DNA of 37,518 nt from Candidatus Omnitrophica bacterium CG11_big_fil_rev_8_21_14_0_20_63_9 (GTDB lineage Bacteria > Omnitrophota > Gorgyraeia > Aquiviventales > Aquiviventaceae): contig PCVX01000058.1 of NCBI GenBank assembly GCA_002796105.1, forward strand, positions 4,970 through 42,487, given 5' to 3'. The notes below the pieces were generated by a model. It was not told where the DNA came from, did not search any database, and saw only the letters and a list, made by a program, of their open reading frames with translations. The number at the start of each line of letters is the position of its first letter. The first letter of the stretch is position 1. The translations under genes were made by a program, and so were the position numbers. This document shows positions 14,744 to 21,633 of this stretch, piece by piece.

Positions 14744-16324
14744 ATGGCGAAGATTGCGCGCGCGCTCCTCAGCTGCCACGACAAAATGGGCCTGGAGGCT
14801 TTCGCCAAGGGCCTAGCCGAGCTCGGCGTGGAGCTGGTGGCCTCGGGCGGCACCGCGAAGTTTCTGACCGACCTCAAGCTGTCCGTCACCACCGTCGAAG
14901 CGTTTGCGGGCATTACCGAGCAGCTCGATGGGCGGGTGAAGACGCTGCATCCGAAGATCCACGCCGGCATCCTGGCGCGCCGCGACGACCCCGCGCACCT
15001 GAAGTCGGTCGGCACGCAGGGTCTGATCGACCTGGTCGTCGTGAATCTGTATCCGTTTGAACAGACGATCGCCAAACCCGGCGTGTCGCTGGCCGATGCG
15101 ATTGAGCAGATCGACATCGGCGGGGTGGCCTTGTTGCGCGCGGCTGCCAAGAACTTCGCGCACGTCGGTGTGATCAGCCAGCCTGCGCAGTATGCGCCGG
15201 TGCTGAAAGCGCTGCGCCAGGGGCATGGGACGCTGGACCCGGCCGTGGCCCGGTCGCTCGCCGTGAGCGCGTTCCAAGTGACCAGCGCGTATGATGCGCT
15301 TATTACGTCGTATTTGGAGGCCGGCTCCTCCAATGGGAAGACCGCCTCGGCGCCCCATGCGCCGGCCCGCGCGGCCGGGCTCCCGGAGGACGTGTCGGTC
15401 GCGCTCCACAAGCGCCAAGCGCTGCGCTACGGGGAAAACCCGCATCAGCAGGGCGCGTGGTACATGAGCGCCGCCGGGCGGACCTGGGGGCTGGGCACCC
15501 TGACGCAGCTGCAGGGCAAAGAGCTCTCCTACAACAATCTCTTGGATATCGACGCGGCGGTGCGTTGTTTGCTCGATTTTTCCGAACCGACGTGCGCTAT
15601 CGTGAAGCACAATTCGCAATGCGGCCTGGCCAGCGCCGGCGCGATCGGGGACGCCTATGACCTCGCGTACGCGTGCGACCCGGAGTCCGTCTTTGGCGGT
15701 ATCGTCGGGTTGAACCGGGCGGTGGATGCGCCACTGGCCGAGCGGTTGGCATCGACGTTCCTCGAAGTGATCGTCGCGCCTTCGGTGCAACCGGAGGCTG
15801 CGGCGGTGCTGGCCCGTAAGACCAACTTGCGGGTGGTGACACTGGATTGGCCTGCGGCAATCCCCGCGGGGCTGGACTGGCGTCAAGTGCTCGGGAGCTG
15901 GCTGGTGCAGGAGCCGGATCATGCGACGGTATCGGTGGACACGCTGCGCGTCGCGACGAAGCGCGCCCCGACGGACGCCGAGCGCATCGACCTGCTCTTT
16001 GCGTGGACCGCCGCGAAGCACTTGAAGTCCAACAGCATCGTCATCGCCACGTCGCGCGCGACCGTTGGCATCGGGCAAGGACAGCCGAGCCGCGTAGGCT
16101 CGGTGCGCATGGCGGTGCAGCAGGCCGGACTGAAGGCCAAAGGGGCGGTGGCGGCCTCGGACGGGTTCTTCCCGTTTGCCGACGGCATGGAGGCGCTGGC
16201 ACACGCAGGCGTCACCGCGGTGATCCAGCCCGGAGGCTCTATTCGGGATGCGGAAGTCATTGCGGCAGCGGATGCCGCGAAGATGGCGATGCTCGTGACG
16301 GGCCTGCGGCACTTTCGCCATTGA
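14744..16324 (+). CDS. purH: Bifunctional AICAR formyltransferase / IMP cyclohydrolase
   Basis: This 526-aa enzyme does the last two steps of IMP synthesis, using 10-formyl-THF. The N-terminal cyclohydrolase domain contains KTLHPKIHAGIL. The C-terminal transformylase contains RYGENPHQQGAWY, a Lys-His pair in KHNSQCGLA and the ending SDGFFPFADGMEALAHAG...QPGGSIRD. The usual KHxNPCG motif is here KHNSQCG, with the catalytic Lys-His kept. Length is normal. The gene starts immediately after pabC; joining folate synthesis with a folate-using purine enzyme makes metabolic sense. Confidence 0.97.
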   Translation: MAKIARALLSCHDKMGLEAFAKGLAELGVELVASGGTAKFLTDLKLSVTTVEAFAGITEQLDGRVKTLHPKIHAGILARRDDPAHLKSVGTQGLIDLVVVNLYPFEQTIAKPGVSLADAIEQIDIGGVALLRAAAKNFAHVGVISQPAQYAPVLKALRQGHGTLDPAVARSLAVSAFQVTSAYDALITSYLEAGSSNGKTASAPHAPARAAGLPEDVSVALHKRQALRYGENPHQQGAWYMSAAGRTWGLGTLTQLQGKELSYNNLLDIDAAVRCLLDFSEPTCAIVKHNSQCGLASAGAIGDAYDLAYACDPESVFGGIVGLNRAVDAPLAERLASTFLEVIVAPSVQPEAAAVLARKTNLRVVTLDWPAAIPAGLDWRQVLGSWLVQEPDHATVSVDTLRVATKRAPTDAERIDLLFAWTAAKHLKSNSIVIATSRATVGIGQGQPSRVGSVRMAVQQAGLKAKGAVAASDGFFPFADGMEALAHAGVTAVIQPGGSIRDAEVIAAADAAKMAMLVTGLRHFRH

Positions 16325-16350
16325 AGGGCGGTTCGCCAGGGAGGTGGAGC

Positions 16351-16434
16351 ATGAATCCATTGACGATCGGGTTGATCGCGCTGTTCGTCGTGATGTTCGT
16401 CATCAATAAGGTGACTAAGAAACCGAAATCCTAA
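16351..16434 (+). CDS. 27-aa membrane microprotein
   Basis: A 27-aa frame between purH and the next gene begins at ATG 16351 with a strong GGAGG (16340-16344) at suitable distance. It encodes one membrane helix followed by a basic tail: MNPLTIGLIALFVVMFVIN then KVTKKPKS. It overlaps the next ATG as TAATG, the same coupling used throughout this operon. The composition follows the positive-inside rule. Not a family I recognise; likely a genuine small protein because of its ribosome site, overlap and topology. Confidence 0.65.
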   Translation: MNPLTIGLIALFVVMFVINKVTKKPKS

Positions 16435-16982
16435 TGGATATTCAAGAGTTGTGGGAGCAGGCGCGCAAGCAGACCGAGTTGGTGCGCTTGCGGATGCAGG
16501 ATTTGGCGACGTTCGACGCGACTGCGGTGCCGTACCTCTTTCTTGCCGAATCCTCGCTGAACGCCGGCGATACGGTGGTGCGGCAAGGGCAGGTCGTCAT
16601 CGAGCGTCCCGCCATCGTGCTGCCGAAATTCTCGCCGCAATTCGAAGGGTTCGATTTTGAGGGCGAGTTGCACCTCAGCGACGAGCTCGTGGCCTCGTTT
16701 CTCCTGGTGCGCGGCATCCAGTTCCCCTCGCTGAAGTACCGGCATCAGGTGTCATCGCTGGACGTCTACGAAGGGTCGCTGCAGCGCGCCATCGACCATT
16801 TCTCCCAGCGGCTGACGATGGCCGAGGATACGACGACCGGACTGGTCATCGGCCCCGAAGCGGCCTGGCAGTTTTCGATCCTGCTCCTCGTCGGGGCGCT
16901 CGTGGTGCGGTCCGCCGAGGGTGATCTGCGGCGGATGCTGGAAGCATGGCGCAAGCGGCGGTCGACCGATCGCGAGCCGTGA
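16434..16982 (+). CDS. Unrecognised 182-aa protein with C-terminal membrane helix
   Basis: I do not recognise this protein. It starts at an ATG overlapping the microprotein stop. The first 130 residues are soluble, mixed alpha/beta (TAVPYLFLAESSLNAGDTV; VVIERPAIVLPKFSPQFEGF; LLVRGIQFPSLKYRHQVSSL). Near residue 145 a hydrophobic stretch (AAWQFSILLLVGALVV) is followed by a basic end (RRMLEAWRKRRS), suggesting a tail-anchored or monotopic protein. It lies between purH and folC, so a link to purine/folate metabolism is possible but not shown by any motif. Confidence 0.7.
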   Translation: MDIQELWEQARKQTELVRLRMQDLATFDATAVPYLFLAESSLNAGDTVVRQGQVVIERPAIVLPKFSPQFEGFDFEGELHLSDELVASFLLVRGIQFPSLKYRHQVSSLDVYEGSLQRAIDHFSQRLTMAEDTTTGLVIGPEAAWQFSILLLVGALVVRSAEGDLRRMLEAWRKRRSTDREP

Positions 16983-17001
16983 CGCCCGTAGGGAGTTCGC
17001 T

Positions 17002-18399
17002 ATGACCTTTCAGGACGCCATCGCGTTTTTGGACACGTGGACGAATTTTGAGCGGACGCGCCAACGCCGCGCCATGCGCCAGATCCAGCCCGGCCGTATG
17101 GCGCGCTTGTGCCAGTTGCTGGGCGATCCGCAGCGCCGCTTCCGCTCGATCGTCGTGGCCGGCACCAACGGCAAGGGCTCGATCAGCGCGATGATCTATT
17201 CGATGCTGCGCGAAAGCTCCCTGCGCGCCGGGCTCTACACCTCGCCTCACCTGGAGCACGTGCGGGAGCGCATCCGCTGCTGGACCGCCGGACCCGCGCA
17301 GGGCGCGCGCAGGCATGGAGACGATTGGATCGGCGAAGAGGAATTTTCCGCGCTGGTGAGCGAGATGCAGCCGGTCCTGGAGACGATGCGGGTACAAGAC
17401 GCCGAGCACGCCCCGACGTATTTCGAAGTCCTCACGGTGCTCGCGTACTTCGCGTTCGCCCGCCGCCGCGTGGAGATCGCCATCCTGGAAGTCGGGCTGG
17501 GCGGCCGGCTCGATGCCACCAACTTAGTCCAACAGGCGGTGTCCGTGTTCGGCCCCATCGATGTGGACCACACCGACGTGTTGGGACCAGACCCCGTCAG
17601 CATCGCCCGCGAGAAAGCCGGCATCATCAAGCCGCATCAGATGGCCATCAGCGTACCGCAACGTCCCGAGGTGCTCGAGGTGCTGCAGCAGGCCTGCGAT
17701 GCGCAGGGCGTGCCGCTCCTCGTGGTCGGCCGGGAGCTGACCGCGGCCGTCCAGCGCCACAGTCTCGAGGGGTTGACCGTTTCGCTGACCGGGCTGCGGG
17801 GATGGTACGATGCGCTGGAGCTGCCGCTGCTGGGACGCCACCAGGCCGACAACGCCGCCGCCGCGGTCGGCGCGATCGAAGCGCTGGCGTTCACGGGTAT
17901 TCCGTACGGCATCGTGGAGCGTGGATTGCCGGCGGTGGAATGGCCGGGCCGCCTTGAAGTGGTGCACGAGCGCCCGCTGGTGCTGATGGATGGCGCGCAT
18001 AATCCGCACGCGGCCGACGCGCTGGCCCAGGCGCTCAAGGAGCTGTGTCCCGGCCGAAAGATCCACCTGCTGGTGGGCATGTCGTCGGACAAGTCCGCCG
18101 AGGCGTTTGGGCAGCGGATCGGGCCGCTTGCCAGCAGCATCACCTGCACGAAGAGCCATCATCCCCGGGCCGTGGGCGCGGCCACGCTCGCCAAGCGGCT
18201 CAAGCCGTTTTGCGCCGAAGTGCACGTGATGTCCGACCCCGCGGATGCCTACACGTACGCGATTAACACCGTCGGTGATGACGACGTGATCGTGGTGACG
18301 GGCTCGCTCTTCCTCGTTGGGGAATTGCGCAGCGCGATCCGCTCGTCGCATGTCCGTCCACGCCGTCCGCTCGCCGCCACATCCCAGGAGAACGCATAA
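17002..18399 (+). CDS. folC: Folylpolyglutamate / dihydrofolate synthase
   Basis: This 465-aa Mur-ligase-like enzyme adds glutamate to dihydropteroate and folates using ATP. It has the P-loop GTNGKGSISAM (about residue 55), GLYTSPHLEHVRERI, the EVGLGGRLDATN motif, a GPIDVDHTDVLG segment and the C-terminal MDGAHNPHAADAL. Compared with the common ~430 aa it has a short insertion after SPHLEHVRERIRC (WTAGPAQGARRHGDDW). ATG 17002 has AGGGAG 6-12 nt upstream, so the frame before it is not coding. It completes the set pabB, pabC, folC in this operon. Confidence 0.95.
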   Translation: MTFQDAIAFLDTWTNFERTRQRRAMRQIQPGRMARLCQLLGDPQRRFRSIVVAGTNGKGSISAMIYSMLRESSLRAGLYTSPHLEHVRERIRCWTAGPAQGARRHGDDWIGEEEFSALVSEMQPVLETMRVQDAEHAPTYFEVLTVLAYFAFARRRVEIAILEVGLGGRLDATNLVQQAVSVFGPIDVDHTDVLGPDPVSIAREKAGIIKPHQMAISVPQRPEVLEVLQQACDAQGVPLLVVGRELTAAVQRHSLEGLTVSLTGLRGWYDALELPLLGRHQADNAAAAVGAIEALAFTGIPYGIVERGLPAVEWPGRLEVVHERPLVLMDGAHNPHAADALAQALKELCPGRKIHLLVGMSSDKSAEAFGQRIGPLASSITCTKSHHPRAVGAATLAKRLKPFCAEVHVMSDPADAYTYAINTVGDDDVIVVTGSLFLVGELRSAIRSSHVRPRRPLAATSQENA

Positions 18400-18578
18400 T
18401 GCCGGTGATCACGGTCGATTGGCTGGAAGGACGCACCCCGCAGCAGAAAGCGCAGCTCGCCGACGCGCTCACCACCGCGTTCGTCGACATCGCGAAGGTG
18501 TCGAAGGAGCAGGTGTGGATCGTGTTCAAGGACGTGAAGCGCGCCGACTGGGCGATGGGCGGGAAACTACTCGGGTGA
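18399..18578 (+). CDS. 4-oxalocrotonate tautomerase family small protein
   Basis: This 59-aa protein begins with the family's catalytic proline right after Met (MPVITVDWLEGRTPQQK) and continues with QLADALTTAFVDIAKVSKEQVWIVFKDV and a Trp/Gly-rich end. This is the 4-OT subunit: a 60-residue beta-alpha-beta unit with N-terminal Pro as base, functional as a hexamer. The ATG overlaps the folC stop (TAATG), showing translational coupling. The substrate in a folate operon is unknown; these enzymes are promiscuous. Its end overlaps the convergent M48 gene by 12 bp. Confidence 0.85.
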   Translation: MPVITVDWLEGRTPQQKAQLADALTTAFVDIAKVSKEQVWIVFKDVKRADWAMGGKLLG

Positions 18579-19370
18579 GTTGAGGTAGTCGAGGTAATCG
18601 GCCACGCCGAAGAGCTCTTCCTTCACGGCGCGCAGGCGGTCCGCCACGAAGGGGTGCGTCATCCCGTAGTGCGGGCGCACCACCCCGCGCGGCAAGTAGT
18701 GCGTCTTCTCCTGATGGACCGCTTGCAGTTTCATGAGGAAGGTCAGGATCCCTTCCGGGTCAAACCCCGCCGCTTTGAGGTACTTCACCGCCAGCCGGTC
18801 CGCGTCCAGCTCATCCTCCCGCGCGTACGCCAGCTGCGTGGCTGACGCCGCCAGGCTCATGCCCTGGACGAGTTCTCCCTGCCGCGTGGCGATGGTCGCC
18901 ATCTGCGCCAGTTGCAGACCGAGGCTGCTCTCGTAGCGCTTGATGGAGTGGCGCGCCGCCACATGCGCCACCTCGTGCGCGATCACGCCCGCCAGCTCGT
19001 CATCGCTGTCCGCCCGCTTCACCAGCCCCTCATGCAGGTAGATGTAGCCGCCGGGAAGCGAGAAGGCGTTGACCTCAGCCTCTTTCACGACGCCGAAATG
19101 GTAGAGGATCTCCCGGCGGTCGCACACGGCGGCGATCCGCTGGCCGATCGATCGCACGCGCTCCTGCATCGGCTCATCCTGCACGAGCGTCAGCTCCTCC
19201 TCCACCTCGCGGGCGATACGGCGCCCGACCGCCACCTCCTTCTCCGTCGACGTGAACGTATAGTCTTGGTGGCGGGTGGCCAGGTCGAAATGGGTCTGCA
19301 CGCAGCCGGCGATGCTGGCGGCCGACACGCACATCGCCGCGCGCCGTATCAGGTGTGCGAGGTGCTTCAT
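18567..19370 (-). CDS. M48 family metallopeptidase, lipoprotein
   Basis: This 267-aa peptidase has a lipoprotein signal (KHLAHLIRRAA... with lipobox SIAGC) and an M48 catalytic domain: zinc motif HEVAHVAARH, and the third ligand in AREDELDADRLAVKYL. A TPR-type tail is absent, so it is the short LoiP/Oma1 type that degrades or repairs outer-membrane and periplasmic proteins. The true start is ATG 19370, which overlaps the stop of a 31-aa frame just upstream; the longer upstream extension is not credible because the lipobox would then be internal. Confidence 0.9.
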   Translation of the reverse strand: MKHLAHLIRRAAMCVSAASIAGCVQTHFDLATRHQDYTFTSTEKEVAVGRRIAREVEEELTLVQDEPMQERVRSIGQRIAAVCDRREILYHFGVVKEAEVNAFSLPGGYIYLHEGLVKRADSDDELAGVIAHEVAHVAARHSIKRYESSLGLQLAQMATIATRQGELVQGMSLAASATQLAYAREDELDADRLAVKYLKAAGFDPEGILTFLMKLQAVHQEKTHYLPRGVVRPHYGMTHPFVADRLRAVKEELFGVADYLDYLNSPE

Positions 19371-19462
19371 TCCATCAGCTCCACGCCGCGGACCCATTGC
19401 CCAAGGCCCGGGACCGCCAAGGAGAGGAGACCGGTTGCGAGACGCGAGTGAGCGAGGCGCAT
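19367..19462 (-). CDS. 31-aa micro-ORF coupled to the M48 gene
   Basis: A short frame starting at ATG 19462 runs MRLAHSRLATGLLSLAVPGL then GQWVRGVELME and ends ATGA-coupled to the M48 start. The LLSLAVPGLGQW segment resembles the opening of small membrane proteins with an LS-x-PGxGQ-x-Y motif, here cut off after one helix. It could be a leader peptide that couples translation, or the decayed head of such a protein. A TATACT box lies 22 nt upstream. Modest support. Confidence 0.4.
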   Translation of the reverse strand: MRLAHSRLATGLLSLAVPGLGQWVRGVELME

Positions 19463-19484
19463 GGTGAACAGCCGTGACGGCCTC

Positions 19485-19490
19485 AGTATA
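19485..19490 (-). promoter_or_regulatory. -10 element for the micro-ORF/M48 transcript
   Basis: On the minus strand TATACT (19490-19485) would start transcription near 19478, about 16 nt before ATG 19462. No good -35 is visible at 16-18 bp. Confidence 0.4.
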
Positions 19491-19511
19491 CACCAAATTT
19501 TCTCAGCCGCC

Positions 19512-19562
19512 TTGCCGCCCGCTGAGATATGGTAAGCTTTTTTATGTACGAGTGTGTCTGGA
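19512..19562 (+). promoter_or_regulatory. Possible promoter and RBS of the signalling operon
   Basis: TTGCCG (19512-19517) and TAAGCT (19533-19538) are separated by only 15 bp, so this is a weak promoter call. Seven bases further (19546) the sequence reads GTACGAGTGT, identical to the predicted 5' end of the leader RNA at 23563. GGAG (19559-19562) sits 7 nt before ATG 19570. Confidence 0.3.
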
Positions 19563-19569
19563 GTGCCGA

Positions 19570-20853
19570 ATGAGCCACGTGGAAACGCTCCCACAAGTGG
19601 AAGAGTTGCGCGCCAAGCTCGGCAAGCTGGAAACGGCGCTCAGCGCGATCGTCGACGCCTTGGCCTGGATCGATGAGGACGGGCGGGTGCAGTGGTTCAG
19701 CGCCCCGTTCCGCCGGCTGGTCGCACGGCAGGACCAGGACATCACCGGGATGCGGCTGACCGACATCCTCCCGCTGGAGCTGGGCGGCCGCCGCCTGAAC
19801 CATGAGGCGCACCCGGTGACCTTGGCGCTCCAAGGCCAGCCCAACGCCATCGGCCATTACGAGTTTCAAAAAGGGGACCGGCGCATGGTGCTCGAGTTCT
19901 TCGCCGCCCGGGTCCAATTCAGCAAGCACGAGATCAGCACGGTCGTCGCCATCCGGGACATCACGCAGCGCAAGCAGGCGGAAGAGACCGAGAAACGGCT
20001 CGCCGCGGCGGCTGAAGCCTCCGCGGCCGAAGCCCGCAAGCGCGCCGAAGAGCTAGCACAGGCCTACCACGAGCTGCAAAACACCCAAGCGATGCTGATC
20101 CAAGCGGAGAAAATGGCGGCGGTCGGGCAGCTGGCGAGCGGCATCGCGCATGAGGTCAAGAATCCGTTGGGTATCATCCTGCAAGGCGTCAATTACCTGG
20201 AGATGGAGCTGCGGCCCGACCAGGCCCAGCTGGGGGATGTCCTGCGCATGATTAAGGAAGCGGTCCATCGCTCGGATAAGATCGTGCGCGATCTGCTCAA
20301 CTTCTCCCGCCAGGCACCACTGGAAGCCAAGCCCTGCGACATGAACCAGATCATGGACACCTCGATCGACCTGGTGGAAAAACAGCTCCTGCTGAAAAAC
20401 ATCACCATCACCAAAGAGTTCGCCGCGCAGCTGCCGACGGCCGTCGTGGACGACAATCAGATGAAGCAGGTGTTCATCAACACCATGATTAACGCGCTGC
20501 AGGCGATGCCCAGTGGTGGCTCGCTGACGCTGCGGACATACGCCGAACGGCTCACCCAGGTGCGTCCAGGGGTCGGGCGCCGGGCGGACGACCGCCTGCG
20601 GCCCGGCATGCTCACCGTGGTGTGCGAAGTGAGGGATACCGGCGTGGGCATTCCCAAGGCGCACCTGTCGAAAGTGTTCGATCCGTTTTTCACCACACGC
20701 CCGGCGGGCGAAGGCACCGGCTTGGGATTGGCGATCACCCGGTCGATCGTGGAGCGCCACCGCGGGCTGATCGAGATGGCAAGCGAAGAGGGGCGCGGCA
20801 CGACGGTGACAGTGACGCTGCCGGCGGCACAACAGGCGGGCGATGAGCGGTAA
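19570..20853 (+). CDS. PAS-domain sensor histidine kinase (soluble)
   Basis: This 427-aa kinase has no membrane segment. Residues about 15-140 form a PAS domain (LSAIVDALAWIDEDGRVQWF; ending in VVAIRDITQRKQAEE). A short Ala/Glu coiled coil (140-180) leads to the dimerisation domain with phospho-acceptor H194 in GIAHEVKNPL. The ATPase domain has NTMINALQAMP (N box), DTGVGIP (G1), FDPFFTTRP and GTGLGLAITRS (G2); all are intact. It is an NtrB/ZraS-type kinase. Its 3' end overlaps the first receiver gene by 11 bp, beginning a four-gene chain that ends in a receiver-fused secretion ATPase. Confidence 0.95.
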   Translation: MSHVETLPQVEELRAKLGKLETALSAIVDALAWIDEDGRVQWFSAPFRRLVARQDQDITGMRLTDILPLELGGRRLNHEAHPVTLALQGQPNAIGHYEFQKGDRRMVLEFFAARVQFSKHEISTVVAIRDITQRKQAEETEKRLAAAAEASAAEARKRAEELAQAYHELQNTQAMLIQAEKMAAVGQLASGIAHEVKNPLGIILQGVNYLEMELRPDQAQLGDVLRMIKEAVHRSDKIVRDLLNFSRQAPLEAKPCDMNQIMDTSIDLVEKQLLLKNITITKEFAAQLPTAVVDDNQMKQVFINTMINALQAMPSGGSLTLRTYAERLTQVRPGVGRRADDRLRPGMLTVVCEVRDTGVGIPKAHLSKVFDPFFTTRPAGEGTGLGLAITRSIVERHRGLIEMASEEGRGTTVTVTLPAAQQAGDER

Positions 20854-21235
20854 AGTGAAGATCCTTCTCATTGACGACGAAAAGGATTTGTGCCGCGTCA
20901 CCAAGCTGAACCTGGAGCGCAGCGGGCGCTACGAGGTGACGATGGCGCATTCCGGCCGCGAAGGGTTGGACAAAGCGGACCAAGCGGCCTTTGACCTCGT
21001 CATCACCGATTACAACATGCCGGGGCTGGACGGCGGCACGGTGCTGCTCCACATGAAGTCGAAGCGGCCGAAGATCCCGGTCGTGCTGTTCTCCGTGTAT
21101 CACGACGATCCGGTGACGGTGACCCCCGCGATGGCCAGGGCCGCCGACGGCATGGTGGGCAAGCCCATCGACCACGAACAGTTGTGCCACACGATCGAGC
21201 AGGCCTTGGCCCGGCAGGGTGGAGGCGCGCGATGA
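20843..21235 (+). CDS. Single-domain response regulator
   Basis: This 130-aa protein is a receiver domain only. The acidic pair is in LLIDDEKDL, the phospho-Asp in LVITDYNMPG and the Lys in MVGKPID. No output domain follows, so it works by protein contact or as a phosphate relay. It overlaps the kinase (11 bp) and the next receiver (ATGA). Confidence 0.93.
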   Translation: MSGKVKILLIDDEKDLCRVTKLNLERSGRYEVTMAHSGREGLDKADQAAFDLVITDYNMPGLDGGTVLLHMKSKRPKIPVVLFSVYHDDPVTVTPAMARAADGMVGKPIDHEQLCHTIEQALARQGGGAR

Positions 21236-21633
21236 GCGACACGGGACAGCCGCACACGATCCTGACGATCGACGACGAAACCAGCGGCCGCAAACTGATG
21301 AAGCTGCTGCTGGAGCGCGAAGGCTATCGCGTCCTCACCGCGGCCAACGGCGAGGAAGGGCTGGTGCTGGCCAAGGGCGAGCAGCCCCACCTCATCCTCC
21401 TGGACCTCATGATGCCGAAAATGAGCGGCCATGAAGTGCTGCGCCGGCTCAAGCGCGATCCGGATACGAAACAAATCCCGGTCATCATGCTGACCGCCCG
21501 CGGGGCGGACGCGGATATCGCCAACTCCTTCCAATTGGGCGCGGTCTTCCACGTGGAGAAACCCTACGAAACGAAGGACCTCCTGCACAAGATCCAGGCG
21601 GCCTTCATCGCGTCCATGGCGAGCGGCGAATGA
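21232..21633 (+). CDS. Single-domain response regulator
   Basis: This 133-aa protein is a receiver domain with acidic pair TIDDET, phospho-Asp in ILLDLMMPKMSG, the switch Thr in VIMLTARG and Lys in HVEKPYE. It starts at ATG 21232, overlapping the previous stop; the frame upstream belongs to the preceding gene. It is ATGA-linked to the receiver-GspE gene. A second CheY-like protein in the same chain suggests a relay or competition for phosphate. Confidence 0.93.
   Translation: MSDTGQPHTILTIDDETSGRKLMKLLLEREGYRVLTAANGEEGLVLAKGEQPHLILLDLMMPKMSGHEVLRRLKRDPDTKQIPVIMLTARGADADIANSFQLGAVFHVEKPYETKDLLHKIQAAFIASMASGE

Noticed and set aside
14813-16360. Long reverse-strand open frame (515 codons) opposite purH
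   Set aside because: High GC leaves antisense frames open; composition is Arg/His-rich with no family motif, and purH is certain.
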